Shown here in pieces: positions 35,973 to 45,739 of a DNA stretch of 64,000 nucleotides. The notes below the pieces were generated by a model. That model did not search any database. It was not told where the DNA came from and saw nothing but the letters and a program-made list of their open reading frames with translations. Position 1 is the stretch's first letter, and the number at the start of each line of letters is the position of its first letter. This DNA is from Schizochytrium sp. CCTCC M209059. Lineage: Eukaryota > Sar > Bigyra > Thraustochytrida > Thraustochytriidae. The stretch lies in NCBI GenBank assembly GCA_000818945.1, contig KN805399.1, positions 1-64,000 on the forward strand, written 5' to 3'. The translations under genes were made by a program, and so were the position numbers.

Positions 35973-37829
35973 ATGCTGTCGCGCAGAGAGAGGTGGTTCG
36001 CGCTGAGCGGCGCGCCCTGGCTGCGGTCGCACGCGATCTCGAGCGCCAGCGCCGGCAGCAATGGCAGCCTCAGCGGCGACGCGAGCAGACCTGGCCTGTG
36101 CACGATGAACCCAAACCCAGACGCCGGCGGCGTCGTTCGCGGCGGCGTCGTTCGCGGCGGCACGCTCGCTGCCACCGACGTGAAAGACCACGAGGAGGAA
36201 GAGGTCAACGACGACGCAATTCGTGCTCGCCGGATTGAGACGAGGTACGGGCGAGGGTGTCTGTCGTACAAAGCAGCCTTGGAGGCTAGAGGGAGCGACG
36301 AGGATGTGCTTGAGGAGGACGAACTCATTGATCGGGATCTGGGCCGCGTGCGTAGCGAGCTCGTCGATGCACTTTTTGCGACGCGTGGAGTCTCATTCAA
36401 ACTGCAAACCGTCCTCGCGAGCGCGCGACGGGTACTGCGCGCCTTTTGCACGCGTAATCCGCACCTTGGGTATGTGCAGGGGTTTCACAATATGGTGCTT
36501 GTCTTGCTGTCGGAATTTTACGATGATCGCGACGTCGCGGCGACGGCCTACGAAGAGGAGCGCACGTTTTGGGTTTTTTGCGCCCTGTGCGAGACAATCA
36601 TGGGCAATAGGTTCTATGCCAAGGACGGCCCGCGTAAACTTCAAGGTTACATGAACGCTGTGGAGTGCGTGTCAGAGTCAATTGGGCGGAAAAAGTTTCA
36701 TGGCATCAGAAGCGTCGATAAGGAAAGTGTCGTGCAGTTGCTTTCGCTGAAATGGCTTTTGCACCTTTGGGCTGATGACGCCGTCGTGTCCGACGCCGCT
36801 GTCCTCAAGCGCATTTGGGACTGCGTTTTCCTCTCTGCAGCGGGTTGTGCCAGCATGAACCCACCTGAAAGCGCTTTGCGCAGTGTATATAGTGGGCGTA
36901 AGCCTCTAGTGCCGCGGGCAACGGATTTTCACCTGCGTCTCGCCGTCGCCATGATTGAGGACACGCCAATTCTTACCATTCCCGAGGAGCTCCAAGATTC
37001 GGACGACGATGATGAAAGTGATGGGTTCACGTCGCCCCTTGAGAGATGCTCGAGCGACCTTGCCGCTCAAGTTCTTAAAGTCCAGGTTCCATCTCCTCCC
37101 TCCACAGCGCGGGAACCGGAACATATAGACACGTCTTTGCACTCACATGAAAGCGGCGAGTTTGCTGAGGCGCCTTTAACGACGCGAAGTCTGCGCCCGA
37201 GCCCGTCCTTGCAGAGTCTGCAAGAAGCGCCGAAGCTTCGTCGAAAAGCTAGTCTTGAAGAAATGGGAGCGCATGCGACAGGGTTCGTTTATAACGCAGT
37301 GCTGAAGCGCGTGCGGAAACTCACGCTCCGCAAGCTCGAGGGGCTCATTGCACTTGCGGAGCAAATCGTTCTGCTCAAGTCAGATACCCATGAAGCTGAG
37401 GCTGAGGCCCACGCGGCCGCTCGCGACAATACCAATGAGGATACGTCCAAGGCTGTACTCGAGTTTATTGAAAAGCTTAGCAGCTCACGGAACCGCAGCT
37501 TGCCCATTCGATACAATACCTTCAAGCGCTTGGCAATCACGGCGTGCCCCACCTGGACAGTGTCTGATATCATGGCCGTGTTTTCAACGCTCGACGTGAG
37601 CCGCAGCGGCCAGGTCCCGTCGCATTATCTCATTCGCCAGCTTCCTTTTCGATTTGCGGACCGTCCCGTTAGCGAAATTGAGAGCTTGGCTACTGCCATT
37701 TACACGCACACCGCCACGCAGCACGATGTGCAAATGTCACAAAGCGATAGCTTTGTTAGCACTGACTTTGATGGGCCAGACGAGTCGTGCTCTGCAGGTC
37801 CTGGAGGATCGATGTGTCTCGTGCAGTGA
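35973..37829 (+). CDS. TBC-domain Rab GTPase-activating protein
   Basis: ATG 35973 (MLSRRERWFALSG) is the first ATG in frame; 618 residues. The TBC domain covers about residues 95-330, with LIDRDLGRVRSELVDALF carrying the arginine finger, LRAFCTRNPHLGYVQGFHNMVLVLLSEFYDD carrying the glutamine finger, and FWVFCALCETIMGNRFYAKD. Both catalytic residues are present, so it should stimulate GTP hydrolysis on a Rab. The second half is Ser-rich with helical segments and a VFSTLDVSRSGQVPSHYLIRQL stretch that looks like a single degenerate EF-hand, as in some TBC1D8/9-type proteins. The target Rab is unknown. Confidence 0.82.
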   Translation: MLSRRERWFALSGAPWLRSHAISSASAGSNGSLSGDASRPGLCTMNPNPDAGGVVRGGVVRGGTLAATDVKDHEEEEVNDDAIRARRIETRYGRGCLSYKAALEARGSDEDVLEEDELIDRDLGRVRSELVDALFATRGVSFKLQTVLASARRVLRAFCTRNPHLGYVQGFHNMVLVLLSEFYDDRDVAATAYEEERTFWVFCALCETIMGNRFYAKDGPRKLQGYMNAVECVSESIGRKKFHGIRSVDKESVVQLLSLKWLLHLWADDAVVSDAAVLKRIWDCVFLSAAGCASMNPPESALRSVYSGRKPLVPRATDFHLRLAVAMIEDTPILTIPEELQDSDDDDESDGFTSPLERCSSDLAAQVLKVQVPSPPSTAREPEHIDTSLHSHESGEFAEAPLTTRSLRPSPSLQSLQEAPKLRRKASLEEMGAHATGFVYNAVLKRVRKLTLRKLEGLIALAEQIVLLKSDTHEAEAEAHAAARDNTNEDTSKAVLEFIEKLSSSRNRSLPIRYNTFKRLAITACPTWTVSDIMAVFSTLDVSRSGQVPSHYLIRQLPFRFADRPVSEIESLATAIYTHTATQHDVQMSQSDSFVSTDFDGPDESCSAGPGGSMCLVQ

Positions 37830-38694
37830 TGACCTTACCCTTTTTCCATAATCCAATTGTTTAGAGTCCCTCTGACGCTCCGGTCAATATCGCTACACTG
37901 CACGTGCTTATCACAAACTAAGAGTCATAAACGGCAGCTTGTACTGTATGTAATTCTCGAAGGCTTGTCTGTCAACTTTTGTTTGATGGGCATTCGCATT
38001 CAATAGAGCATCGACCGAGGCATGAACACAACCAATGATTTTCTTCCTTGTGGGGGAAGGCTCCACCCTTCCGCGATTTTTTGCGTCAGGGTTGTTCTCT
38101 TTAGCCTCTCACACCAGTCGGTCGTGTCGCTCGCTCGCGTCTTTTTTCTTCATCGACCAACTCAAAAAAAAATTTCACTCAAACCATTGTCGCTTTCTCT
38201 CCGAATTTCCTTTCGCAGCTTGCACCGGGCAAGCGCCACGTTTGCGTGCGTGTCCGCATCGAGCGGCGCATGGCAAGGGACTCGTGCAATCCAACTTACT
38301 TGCGGCACCCAGCTCGATCGTTCGTCCCGACTTTTCTTGGGGGTGCCGCAGCTCTCTTTGCTCGTCTACGCCGGGTCTTGTGCACCATTGCCCTATGCGA
38401 AATCTAGTCTTTTCGGGTCTTGTATGCGGGATGATCAGCACAAGACATGCGCAATGCCCCCGTGGCAGCCATGGTTGCGTTGAGTAAAGGCGCGCTCAAG
38501 AACATGACAGCGAGCGGCAGAAAGCAATCGCGCGCAGCAAACAGCCGCGTCCGAGGAGCGGCGCGCGGGGAGCAAGAGCGAGGGGAAGGGGGCCGAGGGA
38601 GACGGAGAAAAGAGAAAGGAGCACAGACGTCCGGCGCGTCGAGGTCCGCGCTTGAGGTTCTCCGGGAAGGCGGCGAGCGAGGAGAAGAAAGACG
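37830..38694. other. Intergenic between TBC and sphingosine-1-phosphate lyase
   Basis: An 865-bp gap; the last roughly 230 bp are GC- and purine-rich (GAGGGAGACGGAG-like) and form the leader of the lyase. An A-run lies at 38165-38173. ORFs here have no coding features and are not called. Confidence 0.6.
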
Positions 38695-40407
38695 ATGGGG
38701 CAAGTCTTTGCCGCGCTGACGCGCGAGCGCAGGCTGCCGCTGCTGGCGCTCGCGATCGCGATGCTGCGCGTGCAAAAGACGGGAAAACATGAGAGCCTGC
38801 TGGAAAAGTTTGGCGAGATCTTTGCCAACGGATCGTACAGCGTGCGCGTACTCGGCGATGTCGTCGGCGTCTACGCCATCGTGAGCTTCGTGCGGCAGCT
38901 CATTGTGCTGCAGCGTACCATGCGAAGCATGACCTTGAAGCAAGCCAAGGATGCCATCGGAAACGACGTCGCAGACATGCTCAAGAGCGTTCCCGTCGTC
39001 AAGGACAAGATCAAGAGCGAATTCGAAAAGGTGGAAAAGGATCTTGAGTTGTCTCTCAAGGACCCGGCCCGAGAGCGCATCATTACTCTCCCTGAGCAAG
39101 GCATTCCCAAGGAAGAAATTCTTGGCAAGATGCGTAAGCTTTACGGAAAGGAAAAGAGCAAGTGGCACGATGGCTGGGTGAGCGGGGCCGTATACCATGG
39201 CGGTGACGAGCACATTGAAATGCAGAGCGAGGTCTTTGGCCTCTTCAACATTACCAACCCTCTCCATCCGGACATTTGGCCTAGCGTTATGCAGTTTGAG
39301 GCAGAGATCGTCTCCATGACCGCGAACCTCCTCAACGGTGGCACAGACACCGTCACTGGAACGATGACGTCAGGCGGCACCGAGTCCATCATCATGGCCG
39401 CCAAGACGCACCGTGAATGGGCGCGCAAGGAACGTGGAATTACGAGGCCCGAAATTGTCGCCTGCGACACGGCGCACGCTGCCATTGACAAGGCATGTGA
39501 GATGCTTGGCATCAAGCTCGTCCACGTCCCGATGGATGAAACAACTTGTGCAGCTGACCCCAAGGTGCTCGAGTCGTACGTGACTCCCGACACCATCATG
39601 ATCTACTCGTCGGCTCCTCAGTACCCCCATGGCGTCATTGACCCCATTGCCAAACTCTCCGAGATTGCTGTCCGGAATGGCTGCGGTCTGCACGTCGACT
39701 GCTGCCTCGGTGGCTTCGTCCTTCCTTTTGCCAAAAAGCTCGGCTATGATATTCCCGACTTTGATTTTGGCCTCCCCGGCGTCACTTCGATGAGCTGCGA
39801 TACGCACAAATACGGCTATGCGGCCAAAGGAACGAGTGTTGTGCTCTACCGCAGCGCGCATCTGCGCAACTATCAGTACTTTAGCTATCCTTCCTGGCTC
39901 GGTGGCGTTTACGTCACACCCAGTACGGCAGGCAGCCGCCCCGGCGCGCTCTCTGCGTGCACTTGGGCGTCCATGGTAGCCATGGGTGAAAAGGGTTTTC
40001 TCGAAGCGACGCAGAAAATTATGGACGCTGCCGCCAAGATCCGCAAGGCTGTCGAGGAGACCCCCGGCGTCCACGTTGTCGGCAAGGCGCAAGCCATGAT
40101 CGTGGCCTTCGCATCCAAAGACTTTTCTGTTTACATGCTCGTCGACAAGCTCGAGCACCGCGGCTGGTCGCTCAACTCGCTTCAGCGCCCCGCCGCCGCA
40201 CACATTTGCGTCACCTTGCCCGTGGTTGCCAACGCCGACCAGTTCATCAAGGACCTTCGCGAGAGTGCCGCCGAGTGTCTTCGTGATCCGAACCCGCCCA
40301 ACAAGGACGAGGGGCAAGGCCGTCTCTACGGCGCCGCATCTGCGCTCCCGTCGGGCCCCATTAAAGACGTTCTCAACACATACACGAACGTCGTCCTCAA
40401 GGTCTAG
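38695..40407 (+). CDS. Sphingosine-1-phosphate lyase
   Basis: A 570-residue PLP enzyme from ATG 38695. A membrane segment lies near residues 50-72 (VRVLGDVVGVYAIVSFVRQLIVL), as in ER-bound SGPL1/DPL1. Family motifs are WHDGWVSGAVYHGGDEH, NPLHPDIWPSVMQFEAEIVSMTANLL, GTMTSGGTESI, HVDCCLGGFVLPF and the PLP lysine in SCDTHKYGYAAKGTSVVLYR. It cleaves sphingosine 1-phosphate into hexadecenal and phosphoethanolamine, the exit from sphingolipid metabolism. Length and motifs are complete. The catalytic face is expected in the cytosol. Confidence 0.95.
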   Translation: MGQVFAALTRERRLPLLALAIAMLRVQKTGKHESLLEKFGEIFANGSYSVRVLGDVVGVYAIVSFVRQLIVLQRTMRSMTLKQAKDAIGNDVADMLKSVPVVKDKIKSEFEKVEKDLELSLKDPARERIITLPEQGIPKEEILGKMRKLYGKEKSKWHDGWVSGAVYHGGDEHIEMQSEVFGLFNITNPLHPDIWPSVMQFEAEIVSMTANLLNGGTDTVTGTMTSGGTESIIMAAKTHREWARKERGITRPEIVACDTAHAAIDKACEMLGIKLVHVPMDETTCAADPKVLESYVTPDTIMIYSSAPQYPHGVIDPIAKLSEIAVRNGCGLHVDCCLGGFVLPFAKKLGYDIPDFDFGLPGVTSMSCDTHKYGYAAKGTSVVLYRSAHLRNYQYFSYPSWLGGVYVTPSTAGSRPGALSACTWASMVAMGEKGFLEATQKIMDAAAKIRKAVEETPGVHVVGKAQAMIVAFASKDFSVYMLVDKLEHRGWSLNSLQRPAAAHICVTLPVVANADQFIKDLRESAAECLRDPNPPNKDEGQGRLYGAASALPSGPIKDVLNTYTNVVLKV

Positions 40408-40610
40408 ATCGATTCTCTTTCCTCTTTCCTTCACTGCGCCCACATGCAGTTCTAAATAAATGTAGTATGTTCTTAAGTACCCGACGTCTGGAGTGCATGA
40501 GTATGTCGATCCAACGATGCAGATGAAGACTCTCGTGCAAGACTGTCGTTCATAAACAAGATATGGAAGGCCAAGAGGGAAATGCATTTGACCCATTGAC
40601 TTTATTGACT

Positions 40611-41497
40611 TTATTGAGCCCTTGCATGATGTGTAGGCTGGCTATCAGGAGAAATACTTGACGCTACCTGATGTCGAGCCGCTTTTGCGCCGCTTTTTGG
40701 CTGAGCCGGAGTGTTGTGGAGCGCCTTCATTCTTCTCGTGTCCAGTTTCGCGCCGGATCTTTTGTAATTGTTGAGGATAGAATGCATAGTACTGAAAACG
40801 GCGGGGCCAGATTCAGCTAATGTACGTGAGACGATACTCTGATTCCCGGATTGAATACGTGCAGACTGGTATTCGTTATAACTTGTTGTTCCAACGCATA
40901 ACGTTTTCGGGTACTCGTTTTGCTGCACCCTGGCATAGAATCTTGAATAGAGTTCCAAGAGCTTCGTGCTACAGACTTTAGCGACAATGCTGGCGACGTC
41001 ACTAGCCGTTCTTCTCATCTCACCACGTGGTTTCGTCTTCTCGAAAATCTCGTTATCGCGAGACAAGAAATACGATTTTCCGCTGCGAGTTTCGTTCTCC
41101 TCATAGACCTCGAGATTATCAAAAGGCGCCTATGTCCGGCAATCAAGACATATGGCTAAGCAACACTGTAGGCTTAGCCTACTTGTGTCCGCGGCGATGC
41201 GCGACAGCATGCTTCTCAAAGCTTGACGTCGTGCGTGATGCTCCTCTGACGAAGTCAGCGCAGCAGCTTCCTTCCTAGCGGTGAGCCGAGAGAGAGCTTG
41301 TGCGTGAGGATGTCCCACGAGACGGCCCTGGCGCGCGAAGGTTGCGTAATTCTCCAGATTGCCTTCCTTGTCTGATCTATCGGCAGTGAGCTTCTGGGAG
41401 GACGACAGCTCGACCGGAAAAGATCCACTCCAGTAGAAGGGGTGGAGGGCAAAAGCAGACTGATCGCATCATCCTGGACGTTAATGTTGCTTTGAGA
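40611..41497 (-). pseudogene. Unrecognised gene spread over three frames (orphan, degraded or multi-exon)
   Basis: Three open segments follow one another on the minus strand: 41497 to 41255 (VDLFRSSCRPPRSSLPIDQTRKAI), 41318 to 41130 (KEAAALTSSEEHHARRQALRSML), and 41129 to 40611 (NLEVYEENETRSGKSYFLSRDNEIF, then SDVASIVAKVCSTKLLELYSRFYARV). Each has balanced, protein-like composition, but none has a convincing ATG at its start. No clear GT-AG introns joining them in frame were found. The simplest readings are a frameshifted orphan gene or missed small introns. No family is recognised. It lies next to another orphan and the DNA is less GC-biased than neighbouring genes. Confidence 0.4.
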
Positions 41498-41643
41498 TCA
41501 CATAAACTTCCCCGCGCAATTTTACTTTTCAGTCTTCTTATAACACATTCAAAGTTTCCCGATCCACGCCCTAAACCCCTCTACCCGGGGAAGGGATTCA
41601 TTGGTCAAGGCAGCAGCAAAACCCAAACTGGCCGACAAAGTTT

Positions 41644-41673
41644 GGCCTTTGAAGGCCTTTGAAGGCCTTTGAC
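41644..41673 (+). repeat. Three tandem 10-bp units (ggcctttgaa)
   Basis: Units at 41644-41653, 41654-41663 and 41664-41673 (last base changed to c) lie about 50 bp upstream of the orphan gene start. Either a promoter repeat or a slippage product. Confidence 0.85.
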
Positions 41674-41725
41674 TTAGATTGTCCAGACACCCATTATCTT
41701 GTTTCTAGCTCGGTCAGGCTTCACC

Positions 41726-42742
41726 ATGCCTCCTCATGAGGATAACTACGAAGTGCCGCAGGATATTTCTGTGCGTCAGAGTACTGGGATGGTGCTACAA
41801 AGAATGGGTGGCTTAAGCGAAGAAACGCTTCAGAAGTGTGTGGACATTGGCGACGCCGTCAACGAGATTGGACAACATGGAGACAATCTTGCCCATAGTG
41901 TCCTCGACAATGTTTCCAAGAACCCAGAGCTTGAGAACCTTGGAAAGGAACCTCGTTTTGACTCCAACACTTTTGAAGGTCGTGTGCGCGCATTTTGCCA
42001 GAAGCACAAACACGAGTTCAGCGCGGAGCGCGTGAAATTCTATTTCGACGTTGTCAAGAAGCTCATAAACAACGGAGAAGTCTCGTCCATGCCCATCTCG
42101 GATGCCCCAAAGTATATCAAGAACTTTATAAAAACAGAAAACAAGGTAGAGAAGGCACGGGTGGTTGCGCCAGGCTCGATTGGCTTTATCATCATGCTTG
42201 GCTCGATCGAAACATCCAAGCTCACCTTCTTCCGACTTGAGGCGGTGTCCAAGATCGCTCTCGATGCAGCAGCAAGATTCATGGCGACTGGTCCTATTCT
42301 CACACGAGAGAATACAAATCTTGGTCAATTGAGGAAGGACCGCAATGGTGACTGGAGTTATCAGACTTGCATGAGTATAACTGCGAAGGAGAATCTTTCT
42401 GAAAAGGCCAGACTAGTTCATCGAATCTGCCGGCTCTTTGTGCTCAAGTTCATTGATAAGCAACGACGCGCCCAGCATCACGAGTTTGCCCGTGAAGACG
42501 CAAAGAAGTGCAAAAGAGCTTTTAAAAAAGTCGCGCCACAATTTGAAAAGAATCTCCAAGCCACCGTGCGCAATGTTTCCGAAATGGGCACAATCAGCCG
42601 TCTACAGTTGGCGAGATTGGGCGGATCAGCCAGAGAGGGTGCAGAGAGGGCCGCAGAGTTCATACAGGAACTTGACAAACGAGATGAGCGTTTAGGGCAT
42701 GTCAGCAAGAAGGCTCGTTCGTCCAGTACAAATCCACCTTAA
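41726..42742 (+). CDS. Orphan protein, 338 residues, helical
   Basis: ATG 41726 (MPPHEDNYEVPQD) opens an uninterrupted frame. The product has charged helical stretches (ETLQKCVDIGDAVNEIGQHGDNLAHSVLDNVS, GRVRAFCQKHKHEFSAERVKFYFDVVKKLI), a central hydrophobic patch (GSIGFIIMLGSIETSKL), and a lysine/arginine-rich C-terminal third. No signal peptide, membrane helix or known motif is seen. Codon choice is less GC-rich at third positions than in G6PD or the lyase nearby, and the 10-bp repeat lies in its promoter. I do not recognise a family. It could be lineage-specific or acquired. Confidence 0.6.
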   Translation: MPPHEDNYEVPQDISVRQSTGMVLQRMGGLSEETLQKCVDIGDAVNEIGQHGDNLAHSVLDNVSKNPELENLGKEPRFDSNTFEGRVRAFCQKHKHEFSAERVKFYFDVVKKLINNGEVSSMPISDAPKYIKNFIKTENKVEKARVVAPGSIGFIIMLGSIETSKLTFFRLEAVSKIALDAAARFMATGPILTRENTNLGQLRKDRNGDWSYQTCMSITAKENLSEKARLVHRICRLFVLKFIDKQRRAQHHEFAREDAKKCKRAFKKVAPQFEKNLQATVRNVSEMGTISRLQLARLGGSAREGAERAAEFIQELDKRDERLGHVSKKARSSSTNPP

Positions 42743-42850
42743 TTACAAGTTGTGCATCGACCGCAAGAAAGGAAAGACAAACTTCAGACAAATTCGAGAC
42801 AAATAAAGAATTTTATCACAGCAGAATCGTTTCATCGTTTACGGAGGGAG

Positions 42851-45739
42851 ATGAAGGACGGGACGACGAGGTCACTTTGGCCTGTGCGCGAGGCAGCAGA
42901 GTCGCGTGAAGACGGGGCAGACCGTGCGGGCGGCACGCACGACGCCGAGGAGCGTCGTGCTGGCGAACGCATGGCCCTCCTCGAAGGTAGCAGCAGCAGC
43001 ACCAATATCAATCATGGCGGCGTCAGCCGTGCACCCGGAGCTACTGGCGGGGGACTCACAAGCGGATATCAGAGCTTGCCGAACATTGCTAACGCCAGAG
43101 CAAGGCGCAGCGGGCGTCTGGGCTCCGCACTGGACTACAGCGACATGAGCGACGATGACCTCGAGCTTAAGCGTCGCATGCATGCCGTTCACGTCGCAGC
43201 AATGTACATTAGAGCGGCACTTTTCGACAGACGTATCTCATTTCTCACGGATCCGGACTCGCTCTGGTACGTGCGCGTGTACGAGAGCTCGGGCATGCGC
43301 GCTCTTGTGGACGCCTCTCTTCTCGGATATCTGCTGATCACCTTTTACGAGAAAAACGATGGTTCGCAGCCCTCATGGACCTACGTTGTTGAGACCTTTG
43401 CGTGGACTTTCCTGGCGGTCATGTTCTCCCTACGCGTTCGCTTTACAGATCTAAAGCAGCTTCAGCGTAGTCTTTTTGCAAAGATTCATGCTTTTGCGCT
43501 CACCGTGGCTTTGATTGATCTCATTGCGAGCATTTACACGAACGCAGTCGCGCATCATCCGCATTATCGCTATGCACGTGTTGTACGACCTCTTTTGCAG
43601 CTCGAGTACTCGCACTTGGTGCGAAGACGTGTCATCGACATTCTTCGAACGTGCTGGCGGGTTCGTGCGGCCTTTTTACTGCTCGCTTTTGAGATCACTT
43701 TTTTTGCTGTGGTGGCCATCTTTCTCTTTTATGGATCAGAGGAAGGCGACCAATTCTTCAACTCGATGGGTGAATCGATTGTTACGCTGGTGATTCTTCT
43801 TTCAACGTGTAACTCGCCTTCTGTCATGGTGCCTGCGTACGAGTCGAACCCGTGGAGCGCGCTTTTTTTTGTCTGTTTCTTGGTGGTCTCGGTCTTCCTC
43901 ATGCTCAACTTGCTCCTCGCAGTTATTTATAAAGAGCATCGTCGTCATCTTTTGCACGAGGCGAAGCGACAGGCTGTGCGCAAGCGCGCCTGCACATCGG
44001 CAGCCTTTCGCGTGCTTCGACAAGAAAGCATGCACAGTCTCGCGCCCGCCTTGCGTCCGACCAGTTTCGGACCCGTGGGTGTGTCCGATGGTCTCGTTGC
44101 TGATTTGCTCGTTGATCTCGGCGTTAACGTCGAAGACGCTCCTTTGCTGGTCAGTCTACTCGGAGAGGGACGCACCCCTGGCTTTGTATTTCGTGACGAC
44201 TTCGAGGACGTTTTGCTCGTATTGCATTTTACCATCAAGGAGCATGCGTCCGAGGAGGAGGAGGTTGATGCCTTCTTTGGGGACAATGATATGATTGCGA
44301 ATGAGGACGCAGAGGGCGCCGGCGCTGGCGCCACGCAAGACGGAACGAATGCTGCTAACGGCGAAGGAAACTTCAATGTGTCGGGGCGGTCGTTCTTCAA
44401 TGGGTCGCCGATGTCGCGCACACGGTCCGACGTTGCTGCCACGCCCATGAGCGGGCACTTGAGCGAAGCAGAAATCTCCTCGCCAGGGTCATTGTCTCGC
44501 CCGGCCAATGTGCGACGAAGTAAACCCATGTCTCGCTCAAGGCAGATTGCCATCCGCCTGGTCAAGCACGAGATTTGGATACCCTGCATTGGTAGAGCGC
44601 GCACTCTCGACCTTGCTGTGAACACCTTACTCATCGTCTCTGGTCTCATTACTGTCACTGCGCTTTCCGTAGACATTGACGTGGTCATCTACGACGATCC
44701 TCTTCCATTCCGCATCATTAATCGTTGCTGCACGCTGCTATTTGCCACAGAGATTGCTGTCCGTGTCCACGCGGCCTCGTCCCGTCGTTTTTTTGAGTCT
44801 GCGTGGAACACTTTTGAGTTTATTATTGTCAGCGCCTCTCTGATCGGAACGCTCTCGCAGGTCTTCACCCCCAAGCTTTCAGGCCATACTCATCTCTTGC
44901 TCTTTTTGCGCAAATTGCGTCTGCTGCGACTCCTGCGTTCCGTGCCACAATTTCGACTCCTCACGGAGATGATTGTTTATCTTTTGCCAGCCCTCTACAT
45001 TTTTTCACGCGTCATTTTCTTCTTCATGTACATCATTGCCATTGTGGCGATGGGCACTCTCGACATGCAGTTGCAAGATGCGTCCGATTTCGCAGCAACC
45101 AACTTTCTTACCTTTGCTAATGCGTTGCTGACGCTCTTCCAGCTCATGGTCGTCAATGACTGGAATAAGACCATGCGAGCTTATTATGCGGCAACGGGCA
45201 ACCCACTGGTCTACGTCTTTTTCATTGCCAATTATCTCTTTAGCGTCATGGTTGTCCTCAACGTGGTCACCTCCTTTGCGCTAGAGGCCCTCGACAAGAA
45301 CATCGCGGACTTTGCTTTGCTGCAGGACGCCGTGCCCGCGGGGGATGCCAACTCGATCAGCAGCACGGAGCGATTGGAGCTACAGATGCGCGAGCAGGCC
45401 CGGTTGCAGCAGCGACGACAGAACTCACGTCGAGAACGCGACCTTTTCCAGGGACGCCAAAGCCGTGTCGGCCTTGCTGCAAATGTCGGCGACGACCGCA
45501 GCGATCGCGAGCTTAAGCGCACTTTCAGCTACGTGGAGCGACTCCAGACGGTGCGCAAGGTAAATCGCGTCGTTCGTGCGGCTCCTCGGGAGTCTCATCT
45601 TGTCCGTCTCTTGCGCGATGTCTTTGACAACGAAATGGACGAACCCACAATTGCGGAGATCAATCAAGAGCTTCGGCGTAATGGCCTCTCCAATCTACTT
45701 TCTCGCCCAGCACAGCGCGATGATGTCTCCACCAGCTGA
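42851..45739 (+). CDS. Two-pore channel (TPC) cation channel
   Basis: Start taken at ATG 42851 (MKDGTTRSLWPVRE); 962 residues. There are two six-helix repeats. Repeat I (about residues 110-360) ends in a pore reading VILLSTCNSPSVMVPAYE then FFVCFLVVSVFLMLNLLLAVIY, the TPC filter context. A linker with a degenerate EF-hand-like part and a Ser-rich stretch follows. Repeat II starts near WIPCIGRARTLDLAVNTLLIV, has an arginine-rich S4 (LRKLRLLRLLRSVPQFRLL) and a pore TLFQLMVVNDWNKTM, then MVVLNVVTSFALEAL. TPCs are endolysosomal or vacuolar Na+/Ca2+ channels. The C-terminal cytosolic tail is basic and helical. Filter II is VND where human TPC2 has VNN. Confidence 0.85.
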   Translation: MKDGTTRSLWPVREAAESREDGADRAGGTHDAEERRAGERMALLEGSSSSTNINHGGVSRAPGATGGGLTSGYQSLPNIANARARRSGRLGSALDYSDMSDDDLELKRRMHAVHVAAMYIRAALFDRRISFLTDPDSLWYVRVYESSGMRALVDASLLGYLLITFYEKNDGSQPSWTYVVETFAWTFLAVMFSLRVRFTDLKQLQRSLFAKIHAFALTVALIDLIASIYTNAVAHHPHYRYARVVRPLLQLEYSHLVRRRVIDILRTCWRVRAAFLLLAFEITFFAVVAIFLFYGSEEGDQFFNSMGESIVTLVILLSTCNSPSVMVPAYESNPWSALFFVCFLVVSVFLMLNLLLAVIYKEHRRHLLHEAKRQAVRKRACTSAAFRVLRQESMHSLAPALRPTSFGPVGVSDGLVADLLVDLGVNVEDAPLLVSLLGEGRTPGFVFRDDFEDVLLVLHFTIKEHASEEEEVDAFFGDNDMIANEDAEGAGAGATQDGTNAANGEGNFNVSGRSFFNGSPMSRTRSDVAATPMSGHLSEAEISSPGSLSRPANVRRSKPMSRSRQIAIRLVKHEIWIPCIGRARTLDLAVNTLLIVSGLITVTALSVDIDVVIYDDPLPFRIINRCCTLLFATEIAVRVHAASSRRFFESAWNTFEFIIVSASLIGTLSQVFTPKLSGHTHLLLFLRKLRLLRLLRSVPQFRLLTEMIVYLLPALYIFSRVIFFFMYIIAIVAMGTLDMQLQDASDFAATNFLTFANALLTLFQLMVVNDWNKTMRAYYAATGNPLVYVFFIANYLFSVMVVLNVVTSFALEALDKNIADFALLQDAVPAGDANSISSTERLELQMREQARLQQRRQNSRRERDLFQGRQSRVGLAANVGDDRSDRELKRTFSYVERLQTVRKVNRVVRAAPRESHLVRLLRDVFDNEMDEPTIAEINQELRRNGLSNLLSRPAQRDDVSTS

